From: a virus
Virus record (IMG/VR): IMGVR_UViG_3300009503_000022
Span: 46,356-110,355 of that record
Length of the DNA: 64,000 nucleotides
Strand: one strand, 5' to 3'
In this document: positions 26,611 to 35,697 of the stretch, in pieces
How the letters are laid out: the number at the start of each line of letters is the position of its first letter
Numbering within the stretch: the stretch's first letter is position 1
Program-made: the position numbers and the translations under genes
Notes under the pieces: model-generated
Database searches by the model: none
What the model was told of the DNA's origin: nothing
The model's input: only the letters and a program-made list of their open reading frames with translations

Positions 26611-26611
26611 T

Positions 26612-27247
26612 TTATTTTACTCGTTTCTTATCTTGACTAGCACCTTCTTTACCTTCTTCATTAGAATGTTTCATATCAGATGCACCTATAAAAGTTAAAT
26701 CATAATCTAATATATACGGTTTTGATACATCTTCACCAAAATCTAATTTAGAAAAATAACCAAAAAACCTATCAGTATCATTAGGATTATTAACTATTTC
26801 TAATAATAATAATCTTCGATTACCTGTTATTTCCATTAAATTATTTTTAAATATTTTATATAATTCATCTATATCTGCATCAGCATTAGCGATATAAGGA
26901 TACGCTCCAATATAAGAACTACCAGTTATTGATATTTCGACTGGTTTAATATACCAAGGTTGAATAAAAGCAACTGAAATACCAAACTCAACTGTTATAT
27001 CAGCCGAATATGATAATTTAATACTTTTTACTTCTTTAAGTTCTAAAACTATTAAATCTTTTGTAAGCTCTCCAGGCAATGTTCTTAACGTAGAACTCGG
27101 AACTACAGGAAAAAATTTTTCAAACATTTCTCTTTTTTTAGTTTCTAATTGATAATTTTCTACAGATTTTTTAAAAGCTTCATCTTCTTTAGAAGCTTTA
27201 TTTACAATTATCCGCACTGTCCTATCTTTTAAACTTAATAATGACAT
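26612..27247 (-). CDS. Tail/baseplate protein next to tape measure
   Basis: A 211-residue protein. The middle is beta-rich (KSIKLSYSADITVEFGISVA, PVEISITGSSYIGAYPY) and the C-terminal part has VNNPNDTDRFFGYFSKLDFG and ILDYDLTFIGASDM. It lies between tape measure and hub, as the small distal-tail or hub-cap proteins do (gpL/gp53-type position). Sequence alone does not assign it to a family. Ends in a charged tail. Confidence 0.5.
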   Translation of the reverse strand: MSLLSLKDRTVRIIVNKASKEDEAFKKSVENYQLETKKREMFEKFFPVVPSSTLRTLPGELTKDLIVLELKEVKSIKLSYSADITVEFGISVAFIQPWYIKPVEISITGSSYIGAYPYIANADADIDELYKIFKNNLMEITGNRRLLLLEIVNNPNDTDRFFGYFSKLDFGEDVSKPYILDYDLTFIGASDMKHSNEEGKEGASQDKKRVK

Positions 27248-27257
27248 TTTTATCTCC

Positions 27258-29144
27258 CTATTTTACCCAAAGTCTTCTTAACTGCACACTAGCCATTGCT
27301 GAAGGATCCGATCCTGAAAGCATTCGTTGAAATGATTTCTGTTGCTCTCTTATTTCCGCACTTCCTCCTCTAAAAATACCCGTAATATCTAAAATTTTAG
27401 CAGCAAAAGTAAACCAAGATTTTAAAAATATTTGAACTAAATTTGTCAAAAATTGAATAGGATTTTCAAATCGTTGTAAATTCCCTCCAATTGTTTCTAA
27501 TTCTCTTCTTTGCGCTTCAGGTATTTTTGTAAGAAATGCTGTCCATTGCTGATCTGAAGGTAAATTTGCTATTTGCTCTCTATCTACTTCACTAATACGC
27601 ATCATAGCTTCTGCTAACCTATAACCTGCGGCTCCCATTTCTCTTAATTCTGGTATTAATAATGCTAATCTTCCTGCCATTGCTTCTGGTGAAGTAGCTC
27701 CTGAAACTTCTCTAAATAATCTATCTCTTGCGGCAATCATTTTTTGTATAGGTGTTGCACTCACTGCTTCAGCCCAAGCTTCTCCAATATCTTTTATTGG
27801 TTTATCTACATAAGCTAAATAAGCTTCAGGAGTAATTTTTGCAAATGTTTGCAAACCAACAGTCATCATTTGAGTAAAATTGGATTGAAATTTTTTAGTC
27901 CAAAATACACTAGATGACAATTCTTTATGTGTAATATATAATGTTTTAGCCCAAGAAATTGTATCGGCTGTTATTCCTTTAAATCTTACATCTGTATATC
28001 TTAAATCTTCACCTAATCCTTCTAATAATTTAGTTAAATCTTCAGCATGTATTCCCATCCTTTCTGCTGATCTTGCCATAATTTGAAATTGATCCCCTAA
28101 TTGTTCTATAGGAATAGCATACATTACACCTAATCTTGTCGCTGATTTAATTGCTGCCTCAGCACTCATTCCTAATCCTGATGCGACATACGTCAATTTT
28201 TCTACAGTACTTATTATAGTACGGGCTCTATCAGTTTCTGCTTCGATCCCTCCTCTAGATACATCTTCATAAGTTTTTCCTATTTGATATAAACCTGCAA
28301 TATATTCATCAACCGCTGTATTTACATATCTTTGCATTTCATCAAAAGAAACTCCAGCTTTTGCTGCTGCTATACTTAAATCACTTATTACTGCAAGATT
28401 AGATATATAATTATTAGTTAATAACCCTCCTGTTCTTATTAATAATCTTGCCCCTCTTGCACTTTCAGCAAAACTTCTAATAAGACCTTCCATTAACATA
28501 GCAACAAGTGCTACCCATCCACCATATTTTAACATAGTAGCACTTTGCACTCCAAAAGTTTTAGTAAAAAATGCATCAGCATCTGCTCTCATTTGTTCCC
28601 ATCTAATCCTTGCTAATTTTACTATTCCACCTTGACCTTCGACAATTGCTGCTTTTTCTTTTAATTGTGCTTTTAATAAATCATATTCTTTTCTTCTTTG
28701 ATATGCTTTAACAAGAAGATCTTCCTTTCTTAAATCAACTTCTTTTCCTTTTAATAACTCTTTACTTCTATATATTTCCTTTTCTATTCCCTTTAATTCA
28801 CTAGATGTCTTTAATCCCAATTTTTCTCTAATTAAATCTAATTGAACACTAGTACTTACACCCATCTCTATAAGTCTATCATACGCTGCAGTTAACATAC
28901 TAACATATCTCGCATCATCACGATGTTTTTCTTCTAATCTCTTATAAACATCAATTAATGTTCTATAATTCTTAATACTAGGCTCAACCTGATAAGTTAA
29001 TTCACGAAATCTATCTGCTAAACCAATTATATCTGTTCCTGTTTTCTCTACATTTTTAGAAAATATTTTTATTTTTGGTTCTAACTCATCGAATTCTTTA
29101 CCTGCTAATGCAAACAATGCAGCGATTTGCTCTGGGGTTGGCAT
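27258..29144 (-). CDS. Tape measure protein
   Basis: A 628-residue, mostly helical protein located between the tail-chaperone pair and the baseplate genes, the standard tape-measure place. Hydrophobic segments occur near residues 207-225 (KYGGWVALVAMLMEGLIRSF), as expected for channel formation. Residues 230-400 have ISDLSIAAAKAGVSFDEM and ASGLGMSAEAAIKSATRL blocks typical of TMP repeats. Its ATG overlaps the stop of the frameshifted chaperone frame (TAATG at 29142-29146). Its length would suit a tail of roughly 90-100 nm by the usual proportionality. Confidence 0.75.
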   Translation of the reverse strand: MPTPEQIAALFALAGKEFDELEPKIKIFSKNVEKTGTDIIGLADRFRELTYQVEPSIKNYRTLIDVYKRLEEKHRDDARYVSMLTAAYDRLIEMGVSTSVQLDLIREKLGLKTSSELKGIEKEIYRSKELLKGKEVDLRKEDLLVKAYQRRKEYDLLKAQLKEKAAIVEGQGGIVKLARIRWEQMRADADAFFTKTFGVQSATMLKYGGWVALVAMLMEGLIRSFAESARGARLLIRTGGLLTNNYISNLAVISDLSIAAAKAGVSFDEMQRYVNTAVDEYIAGLYQIGKTYEDVSRGGIEAETDRARTIISTVEKLTYVASGLGMSAEAAIKSATRLGVMYAIPIEQLGDQFQIMARSAERMGIHAEDLTKLLEGLGEDLRYTDVRFKGITADTISWAKTLYITHKELSSSVFWTKKFQSNFTQMMTVGLQTFAKITPEAYLAYVDKPIKDIGEAWAEAVSATPIQKMIAARDRLFREVSGATSPEAMAGRLALLIPELREMGAAGYRLAEAMMRISEVDREQIANLPSDQQWTAFLTKIPEAQRRELETIGGNLQRFENPIQFLTNLVQIFLKSWFTFAAKILDITGIFRGGSAEIREQQKSFQRMLSGSDPSAMASVQLRRLWVK

Positions 29145-29853
29145 TATTTCTTCCTCCTAAAATCTTCCTTTACTGCTTTTATAAAATCTTCATCATCACC
29201 TGGTGCTTCAAAAATTGTTTTACTTTCTTTACCTGCGTTATCTAAATTCTTAAAATCTTCATACAAATTATAGTAATACCAAAATGCTTGAATAGGTTCT
29301 AATTCTTGAAAATCTTTATTAGATGGAAGTATATTAGCATGTTTAATTATAGTCCAATAAAATTTACTTATTGGATTATCTATTATTTTTTTTTTAATTC
29401 TTCATTTTCTAGTAATTCATATTGTTCTGATATTAATTTATTATATTCTAACCATAATCTATCGACAATAGTTTCTTGAGCTTTATCTAAATATTCTGCT
29501 AATCTCTTTTTATCTTCATCACTATTAAAAACAACATCATTAATCTTAACTATAGATGCACTTAAAATAGGTATTTTTATTGCTTCAATATATTCCGTCA
29601 TAGAAATACTAGGATCAAACTTAACAGAACTAGTTGCTTTATTTCTTTCTTTATTTGTTAAAGTTTTCATAGTTATTGTAAAATCTTTTCCAATTTTAAT
29701 TTCTTTTTGTATAGAAGCAAATTTTATAAACTTTTCAATATTAACTATCACATCTCCACTATCACTTTTAACTCTAAATTCGGATATATTATCATCATCT
29801 TTCTTTATTTTAAATTCTGCTATATTTTCGTTTTTCTTTCCTTCTTCATTCAT
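29144..29853 (-). CDS. Tail assembly chaperone, probable -1 frameshift fusion (gpGT-like)
   Basis: At the end of the chaperone gene the sequence on the minus strand is TTA AAA AAA AAA TAA. The A10 run covers 29386-29395. Slipping back one base avoids the TAA and opens an 80-codon extension (IIDNPISKFYWTIIKHANIL onward, ending VKEDFRRKK) with its stop at 29144-29146. This would give a 236-residue product. The extension has no good start of its own and ends exactly at the tape-measure start. Lambda G/GT and many other tailed phages use the same arrangement between tube and tape-measure genes, so programmed frameshifting is likely. The efficiency is unknown. Confidence 0.7.
29383..29853 (-). CDS. 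Tail assembly chaperone, unshifted product (gpG-like)
   Basis: A 156-residue acidic/lysine-rich protein. The N-terminal ~45 residues are charged and probably disordered. The rest (KFIKFASIQKEIKIGKDFTI, KTLTNKERNKATSSVKFDP, then SILSASIVKINDVVF) resembles tail-chaperone/T-domain proteins that bind the tape measure before tube polymerisation. It ends NEELKKK at the slippery A10 run. Placed between tube and tape-measure genes. Confidence 0.65.
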   Translation of the reverse strand: MNEEGKKNENIAEFKIKKDDDNISEFRVKSDSGDVIVNIEKFIKFASIQKEIKIGKDFTITMKTLTNKERNKATSSVKFDPSISMTEYIEAIKIPILSASIVKINDVVFNSDEDKKRLAEYLDKAQETIVDRLWLEYNKLISEQYELLENEELKKK

Positions 29854-29871
29854 ATTTTCCTCCTTTTAAAT

Positions 29872-30510
29872 TCAATAAATTTTTAAATCTTTAAGTAAAT
29901 TTACACCTTTCGTACCATATATTTCACCTGCAATAGATAAAGTTTCACTTGCAAGAGCAGCAGCACCATGAATAGTAGAATCAAATACTGTTATACTCCC
30001 GCAAGATATTTCTCTATCTTGTATAATCCATTGATCTTCTGCATCTATATCATATTCTATAGGATTTGAAGTAAACCAACAATCATTATAAAATATCACT
30101 GCAGTTTCAAGAATATCCCCTGTTGGTGAATTTTTGTTCTCAACTATAACAAAAGGCATCTGCTGCATTAACAATGATTCACCCCAAAATCCAAATACTG
30201 TTTTAAGCATATCATTTTTATATAAAATTGCTCTAACTATAGTTAAATTAGTAGTAACCTTTAAAGGAACTACCTGAAAAGGTTCGTGTGAATACTTACC
30301 TATAGAATATCTTCTATATACTTCTCTTGTTTGATCTCTACTAAAACTCTTTATTTCACCAAGCGGATCATATTTTAAAGAAATTGCATATAATCCATAT
30401 AAAGATGTCTTACCTGCTCCTAAATTATCTAATACTCGAGGATCAGGTATTGCTCTTATTGTTATGCTACTTCTTAAACGTACTTGTGTTTTCGGTAAAT
30501 TTAAGCCCAT
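29872..30510 (-). CDS. Tail tube-type protein, paralogue 1
   Basis: A 212-residue protein. It shares a layout with the neighbouring 30501-31037 product: MGLNLPKTQVRLRSSITIRA at the start, VRAILYKNDMLKTVFGFWGE, then FYNDCWFTSNPIEYDIDAED near the end. Such two-sheet tube proteins (gp19-like) form the inner tube under the sheath. The extra C-terminal 45 residues (DSTIHGAAALASETLSIAGE) are absent in the paralogue. It overlaps the upstream gene by ten bases. It may form a specialised tube end. Confidence 0.55.
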   Translation of the reverse strand: MGLNLPKTQVRLRSSITIRAIPDPRVLDNLGAGKTSLYGLYAISLKYDPLGEIKSFSRDQTREVYRRYSIGKYSHEPFQVVPLKVTTNLTIVRAILYKNDMLKTVFGFWGESLLMQQMPFVIVENKNSPTGDILETAVIFYNDCWFTSNPIEYDIDAEDQWIIQDREISCGSITVFDSTIHGAAALASETLSIAGEIYGTKGVNLLKDLKIY

Positions 30511-31037
30511 ACTGTTGCTTGCCTCACTCCTCTAGCTTTTGCTGTTATACTCTGTACAATTTTTAAATCATCTGCATCTATATCAAACTCTAATGGATTA
30601 TTTACAAACCAAACACCATCAAAAAATAATGTTTTTGAACCTTCTTTCCCTTCAGAATTCGTTGGCATATACAAAGAAAAAGCAATCGATAAAGGTTGAT
30701 GTTGATATAAAATATCGTGACCTTCAAAACCAAAAGCTTCTAACATATTACTCTCATATAAAACAACTCTATCAAAAGTCAATTCATAAGTAGGTAATGC
30801 AGGATACGTTTCCTTAATAGCTTCTGGACTATCACCTCTATAATTATCGGTATTCAATTCTCTCCAAAAATGTATATCAGCTCTAGAATTATTTATACTT
30901 ATTTTTTTAACAGCAGCTATAAGCTTCATTCCCGAAATATCAAGACTTGGCAACCCTTGAGTCTGATCGTAAATCGTACCATATATCTTTATATATGGTT
31001 GTAATCTAGCTTTTGTTCTTGGTATTATTAATGACAT
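30501..31037 (-). CDS. Tail tube-type protein, paralogue 2
   Basis: A 178-residue protein directly after the sheath gene, the usual tube position. Core pieces: MSLIIPRTKARLQPYIKIYG, YELTFDRVVLYESNMLEAFG, FFDGVWFVNNPLEFDIDADD. The length fits gp19-like tubes. Having a second related gene immediately downstream suggests either two tube proteins or a tube plus a terminator/initiator. Confidence 0.6.
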   Translation of the reverse strand: MSLIIPRTKARLQPYIKIYGTIYDQTQGLPSLDISGMKLIAAVKKISINNSRADIHFWRELNTDNYRGDSPEAIKETYPALPTYELTFDRVVLYESNMLEAFGFEGHDILYQHQPLSIAFSLYMPTNSEGKEGSKTLFFDGVWFVNNPLEFDIDADDLKIVQSITAKARGVRQATVWA

Positions 31038-31053
31038 AATTCAAATCACCTCC

Positions 31054-32607
31054 TTAAAATGTTACACCAAATGTTATAAATATCCAATTAATATCTAATG
31101 TTGGTTTAATATAAAATTTAACATCTATTTGTCTCGGTTCTAAAGGATTTTGTGTAACCTCTAAATCTCTAAATTCTACAATATCGTTTCTTCTAACTAC
31201 TGCTCCCAATAAGAATTTTATAAACGCTGTTATATTAGCAATAGTTTCACTACCTAAATTTCTAGTATTTATAAACGCATTTGTTAAATTTCTTATTAAA
31301 TATTCAGCTAAACCATCTTTTATCCTTGTAACTTTCAATTCTTGAGTCGCTACACTTGTTGGATCAGTTGACAAAGCATGCCTAACACGAAAATCACCTG
31401 CTTCTTTCTTTTCTATTATGCATACTCCATTTGATGCCATATTATTCTTTTCTGCTCTTGTAAAAATATCTCTTATATCTTTAAACGATATAATAGATTT
31501 ACCTGAAATTGGCTCTGCCCAAGTATAATTAGGATTACAAATTATACCTGCTAAAGCAGCCGCCAAATATGAACCATCTACAGTATAGTCTGTATTATTA
31601 ATTGTATAAATCTGATCAGAAGGAGATAAATAAGCTACTCTATAATGTTTAATAGATGTAGCTGCAGTTATATAATCATTAACATCAGTTGAATTTATAG
31701 GAGCCCCTATAATTGAAATTCTAAATTTCCTTTCAAGTAAAGAAGACATTTGATCAACATGATTCTTTAAATACGAAATCAAACTATTTCCTGCTTCTAA
31801 TCCCTTCATCAAAACTATAACATAACATCTCTCATTTTTTAAAGAATCTATTGCTTCTTGCAAAGCAGTTACTGTATCATCTTTTGCTTGAACACATAAA
31901 ACATAAGAAGCACCTTGTTGTTGACATATCTTCGCTCCTATTGATAAAGTATTTGTTGATATATCATTTATCTCATACACTGATGTATTATCTGGAACTG
32001 TCGTCCAATTTGGTGCAACAGTTAACACTCCAGTAGTAGTATTACTAACGATCAACCTTTCTTGACCAACACCTACTCCTGAAGTAATTTTTACATATTT
32101 TCCTTTATATTCATTAAGCGTCATTGTTAATCCTGTTGTCAATGTATTACTAGTTCCTCCTGTTGCAGTACCTGTTAAAATCAAATTCGGAAATTCAGGT
32201 GAACCAAATAAAGAAAATATAGTATCTTGCCTAGTAGTTAAATAAGGTGCATAATCTGCATCCCCTTTAATATAAGTATAAGTTACATAATATACACTTC
32301 CTGTTATCGGTTCATCTCCTGCAGGACTCCAATCGACTTTATCATTTGTTAATACATAATCTGTATCTTTTACATAAGTCTTTCCAGCTTTATCTGTAAT
32401 AGATATTATTTCAAATACTGGAGTCTTTTTTAAATCATCTTGACTATTTGCTGCACCTTTTTTAACTTGCTCGACTATTGTTAAAGTCTTTTTACCTAAT
32501 CCAATAATCGCTGGTATAAAAGCCCCAGGCGGCGCAGCAGGCACTGTTACATCTGCAAATTGTACATATACACCTGGTTCAGTATATTGTGGTGTAAAAG
32601 TTGGCAT
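31054..32607 (-). CDS. Contractile tail sheath protein
   Basis: A 517-residue protein with the sheath N-terminus YTEPGVYVQFADVTVPAAPP. A beta domain follows (VTYTYIKGDADYAPY, ISTNTLSIGAKICQQQGASY). The conserved C-terminal polymerisation region contains NYTWAEPISGKSIISFKDIR, LIRNLTNAFINTRNLGS and PLEPRQIDVKFYIKPTLDIN. It defines the phage as a contractile-tailed (myovirus) type. Followed by the tube gene. Confidence 0.9.
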   Translation of the reverse strand: MPTFTPQYTEPGVYVQFADVTVPAAPPGAFIPAIIGLGKKTLTIVEQVKKGAANSQDDLKKTPVFEIISITDKAGKTYVKDTDYVLTNDKVDWSPAGDEPITGSVYYVTYTYIKGDADYAPYLTTRQDTIFSLFGSPEFPNLILTGTATGGTSNTLTTGLTMTLNEYKGKYVKITSGVGVGQERLIVSNTTTGVLTVAPNWTTVPDNTSVYEINDISTNTLSIGAKICQQQGASYVLCVQAKDDTVTALQEAIDSLKNERCYVIVLMKGLEAGNSLISYLKNHVDQMSSLLERKFRISIIGAPINSTDVNDYITAATSIKHYRVAYLSPSDQIYTINNTDYTVDGSYLAAALAGIICNPNYTWAEPISGKSIISFKDIRDIFTRAEKNNMASNGVCIIEKKEAGDFRVRHALSTDPTSVATQELKVTRIKDGLAEYLIRNLTNAFINTRNLGSETIANITAFIKFLLGAVVRRNDIVEFRDLEVTQNPLEPRQIDVKFYIKPTLDINWIFITFGVTF

Positions 32608-32647
32608 AATTTTACCCTCCTTTAATATAATTTTTTAAATTTTATTC

Positions 32648-32881
32648 TTATAAATCTATATTATTTCTATCCTTTTTTAATTTTTTTGGATCTTTATTAA
32701 TAACTTCTTTTTCGATATCTTTTTCTACTATTTCAACTGTTAAAATTTTATAACTTTTAAGTTTATTTATCTCTTCAGGCAAAATCTCAGTAGTTATATT
32801 AACAACTTCTCCTGGACTTAAAATTTTATTTAAACTTTTTAATTTTAAATTCCCATTAGTTACATTTTTTATCTTATACAT
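32648..32881 (-). CDS. Small tail-completion-region protein
   Basis: A 77-residue protein: MYKIKNVTNGNLKLKSLNKI, then LSPGEVVNITTEILPEEINK and a Lys/Asp-rich C-terminus. Small beta domains like this (LSPGE.v.i) are frequent next to sheath genes and in head-decoration loci. The 47190-47900 product starts with a similar domain (NTIILLYDNEKMYGSISPNG). No firm assignment. Confidence 0.5.
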   Translation of the reverse strand: MYKIKNVTNGNLKLKSLNKILSPGEVVNITTEILPEEINKLKSYKILTVEIVEKDIEKEVINKDPKKLKKDRNNIDL

Positions 32882-32897
32882 TTTACATTCCTCCCTT

Positions 32898-33488
32898 TTA
32901 TGGATTAGTTTCTAAATCTTGTATAAGTAATTCTAAATTTATATTCTGAATTGTAGTAAATAAACTCGAATCAATCTCTGCCTGAAATTCAGTATAATGA
33001 TTTACTGTAATAGTCCTAGTAAATACAGGTTCTCCTTCAACTTCTTCTTGTTCATCTGCACCTAATGTTATTTTTGTATGAGCAAATCCATATTCAGCAA
33101 ATTTATTTCTAAACAAATACCTTATATAAATTAATGTTAAATCCGAAATTCTATCTCTATCCGTTACAGTCCTCGCTTTTATCGTTAAATCTACAGGAAT
33201 AGTTAATCCACCAAAATACTGTACTTTTAATAAATTACCTTGATCATCCCTTATTTCCTTCAGTTCTTCTTCACCTAATTGAGATATTGAAGCATCTGAA
33301 GCACTTGCTTCTATTATTATACAAGGATATAATTCAATTCTTCTTGGAAATCCTCTATAAATTGCTATCTTATTTTGTTTAACATCTGGATTATATCTAT
33401 AAATCTCTGGTGTAGCATTATCTCCATAAGCTGTTCTTATTAATGCAACATAAGCATTTTTAATCCAATCTATATATTTTATAATCAT
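32898..33488 (-). CDS. Putative tail terminator/completion protein
   Basis: A 196-residue protein directly upstream (in transcription) of the sheath region. The fold pattern has an N-terminal helix, then RGFPRRIELYPCIIIEASAS, a long strand LTIPVDLTIKARTVTDRDRI and a helix DLTLIYIRYLFRNKFAEYGF. It resembles tail terminator proteins that end the tube and dock to the head. Its ATG overlaps the stop of a 50-residue gene (33485-33488). Confidence 0.5.
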   Translation of the reverse strand: MIIKYIDWIKNAYVALIRTAYGDNATPEIYRYNPDVKQNKIAIYRGFPRRIELYPCIIIEASASDASISQLGEEELKEIRDDQGNLLKVQYFGGLTIPVDLTIKARTVTDRDRISDLTLIYIRYLFRNKFAEYGFAHTKITLGADEQEEVEGEPVFTRTITVNHYTEFQAEIDSSLFTTIQNINLELLIQDLETNP

Positions 33489-33637
33489 CCTTCTTCCTCT
33501 TTTTCTTCGCCTAAAGCTATTTTATCTCTTTTTATCTGCTCTTTCAAATTTATTTTTTCTAATTCATTTATCCAACTAATAAATTCTAACATTTCTGATA
33601 TAGTTTCGAATTCTATTTTTAATTCAAATTTTGACAT
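33485..33637 (-). CDS. Very small helical protein
   Basis: A 50-residue ORF (MSKFELKIEFETISEMLEFI, then SWINELEKINLKEQIKRDKI) that ends in an acidic tail. The ATG at 33637 lies three bases after the neck gene's stop. Its TGA overlaps the next start as ATGA. Gene packing supports translation. Likely a small structural helper; function unknown. Confidence 0.5.
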   Translation of the reverse strand: MSKFELKIEFETISEMLEFISWINELEKINLKEQIKRDKIALGEEKEEEG

Positions 33638-33640
33638 ATT

Positions 33641-34606
33641 TTACATCCATACTTTAAAATAAGGATTAGGATCAGATTCTCCATTAGTTATTGCTTCCCA
33701 TATTTTATCATCATTTATTTGATAAATCGGATCAGTCTTTGGTTTACATATCGTTCTAAATTGTTGCCTAAATGGAGTTCCCCTCATTTCAGATTGTCCA
33801 ATTTCATCTACTAAAAATCTATCACCATCTAATATCCTATGAAGTACATCATATTTATGTAATTTAGGATGCCACAAAGTCCAACTGTCAAAATCATGAG
33901 TAAATTGAATTCCTTGATTAGTAAAATTTACCCCTCTTGTTGGAATATTTCCATATCTAATCCTTATTTTTATCTTTGGATAATATCCTCCATAAATACC
34001 TACACCAAAACAATCAGGACATCTAAATGAACCCTGATAATCAGGATCTTGAGCCATAGAATTATCTATAGCTGTTTTTCTATTAACCAAACCTGCATCT
34101 GTATCGTCTACAATTGCATTACCCATCTTAGTACATTTACAAGGTTTTCCTGACCATTTTCGTATATATAAATAAAAATCTTCACCATCATTTTCCAATA
34201 TAGATTGATGCCTTCTTCTTATCTCTTCAAAATAATATTTCATTCCAGTATTCGTTATTAAATTATAACTATTAGATTCTTGAGAAAATGGATCTTCTGC
34301 AAATCTATCAACATTAAAATAATATGAAGCTGGAAAATCATTTATAAATTTTTCTATATTTCCATAACCTATATAAGAAACCCAAAAATAATATACTACA
34401 TCTTCAGGAGTCCATATTGGTTCATTAAATATATAATAATTCTGATTATTAACAGTATCTAAATAATTTTTAGTCATCGGAGTAGGTGAACCATAAACTT
34501 TATAACTTGTTACGCCAGGAATAAAATCCCAACTTATTTTATATTGCCCAGCATTTTCATCTACTTGTATTACTTTAACTTCCGATACAACTATATTAGA
34601 ACTCAT
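33641..34606 (-). CDS. Neck/head-tail adaptor-type protein with FN3-like start and Cys motifs
   Basis: A 321-residue protein. Residues about 5-90 form an FN3-like sandwich (AGQYKISWDFIPGVTSYKVY, YYFWVSYIGYGNIEKF). The middle carries KPCKCTKMGNA and FRCPDCFGVGIYGGYYPKIK, a probable zinc-binding CxC...CxxC set. The rest (GIQFTHDFDSWTLWHPKLHK, YDVLHRILDGDRFLVDEIGQ) is typical of neck proteins of large phages. It overlaps the downstream membrane-protein gene by four bases. Exact neck role is inferred from position. Confidence 0.55.
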   Translation of the reverse strand: MSSNIVVSEVKVIQVDENAGQYKISWDFIPGVTSYKVYGSPTPMTKNYLDTVNNQNYYIFNEPIWTPEDVVYYFWVSYIGYGNIEKFINDFPASYYFNVDRFAEDPFSQESNSYNLITNTGMKYYFEEIRRRHQSILENDGEDFYLYIRKWSGKPCKCTKMGNAIVDDTDAGLVNRKTAIDNSMAQDPDYQGSFRCPDCFGVGIYGGYYPKIKIRIRYGNIPTRGVNFTNQGIQFTHDFDSWTLWHPKLHKYDVLHRILDGDRFLVDEIGQSEMRGTPFRQQFRTICKPKTDPIYQINDDKIWEAITNGESDPNPYFKVWM

Positions 34607-34899
34607 TGCTTATTCACCTCATTATTAATCGTAGATTCTGTTTTATTCTTACTATCTAATTCAAATTCCATAGGTCCTAACTTAAATCTAAAATTTTGTT
34701 TACCTAAAACATATATTAAAATCATTATAGTAAATAAAAATGTTATATGCCATAAAATATCCTTTAATTCATTTTTAGGAATATTTACTATAACATACGT
34801 CCATATAATTGCAATAAATATAACTAATTTAACTCTCAAAGATTTCAAATCTCTAATCTCGTTTTTAAATCCATCTGATTGAATAATTTTCTTTATCAT
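34603..34899 (-). CDS. Small protein with two membrane helices
   Basis: A 98-residue protein: an N-terminal charged helix, two hydrophobic helices (KLVIFIAIIWTYVIVNIP and WHITFLFTIMILIYVLG) and a polar C-terminus. The start is the ATG at 34899 because AAGGAG sits six bases before it; a GTG six bases earlier overlaps the site. A membrane protein inside a virion-assembly operon is unusual. It may act early after injection or in membrane-associated assembly. No known family. Confidence 0.5.
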   Translation of the reverse strand: MIKKIIQSDGFKNEIRDLKSLRVKLVIFIAIIWTYVIVNIPKNELKDILWHITFLFTIMILIYVLGKQNFRFKLGPMEFELDSKNKTESTINNEVNKQ

Positions 34900-34915
34900 T
34901 GTCACTCCTTCTATT

Positions 34916-35683
34916 TTATATAGCAGATAATTCTTGTCTCCAGTTTGTTGTTATCGTATTATCATCCCATTTAACTCTATAAAAATTATTATTATGATCT
35001 ATTCTTATTATAGTACCTATTCTATTTGTTCCTATTCTCCTCACTTTTTCCCCTAATTCAAAATTACTAACTTTATTATCTTGATATGTATATTGTCCAA
35101 TCCATTCATTCGGTTGAAACTCATCTTCAAATCTAATTTTAGCTTGCACTTCTTTAAGAATATCTTCAATTTTATTTCTCTCATCTATAGCATTTACTGC
35201 TGCCTTAATTAATTCCCTTTCATCTCTAAAACTATTATCATCTTCCTCTTCTTGTATAAATAAATTATTAGCAGTATCTCTAACTTTTACCAAAGTACTT
35301 ATATGAGTAATATAATTTTCAGATTGTCCTATATCTACCCAAACTTTATTTCCAACTATTTTACGAACTATTCCTGGTTCCATATCAGGCATTGAAGAAA
35401 ATACAACTTTATCTCCAACCTTTAATCTAGCACTTTTAAGCATAGGAACCCATTGTTTTGATTTCGGATCATATACCCATTCGCTTCCTTCAGGAGGAGG
35501 AGTCGTCGGTTTTGCAGGCACTTGCGATTCTATCTCTATACCTTTATCTCGTATAACTTTATTAACCAATTCAATAGCATCTTCTTCACCATATCCATAT
35601 TCATCTACAAGTTTTCTTTTTATAGCATTAACCCCTATCCCTCGATTATACCATTTTATTATATTAGATTCTAATCCTGGCAT
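34916..35683 (-). CDS. Protein with two SH3/KOW-like domains and an N-terminal helical bundle
   Basis: A 255-residue protein. Residues 1-50 form a short helical domain (NIIKWYNRGIGVNAIKRKLV). Then come a Pro-rich linker (PAKPTTPPPEGSEWVYDPKS) and an SH3-like barrel (LKVGDKVVFSSMPDMEPGIV, GNKVWVDIGQ). After a helical spacer comes another barrel (LGEKVRRIGTNRIGTIIRID, YRVKWDDN). Similar barrels with VKWD turns appear in the 1992-residue protein, in the 42057-44117 product and in the 62711-62905 product. It probably belongs to the same head-associated protein set. Confidence 0.5.
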   Translation of the reverse strand: MPGLESNIIKWYNRGIGVNAIKRKLVDEYGYGEEDAIELVNKVIRDKGIEIESQVPAKPTTPPPEGSEWVYDPKSKQWVPMLKSARLKVGDKVVFSSMPDMEPGIVRKIVGNKVWVDIGQSENYITHISTLVKVRDTANNLFIQEEEDDNSFRDERELIKAAVNAIDERNKIEDILKEVQAKIRFEDEFQPNEWIGQYTYQDNKVSNFELGEKVRRIGTNRIGTIIRIDHNNNFYRVKWDDNTITTNWRQELSAI

Positions 35684-35697
35684 AATTAAATCCTCCT

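Noticed and set aside
29383-29853. Independent second chaperone gene after position 29386
   Set aside because: The downstream frame has no ATG, GTG or TTG with a ribosome site near its beginning; frameshifting explains it better.
34544-34882. 112-codon plus-strand ORF with hydrophobic stretches
   Set aside because: Antisense to the two-helix membrane protein and the neck gene, both with good starts and overlapping stops.
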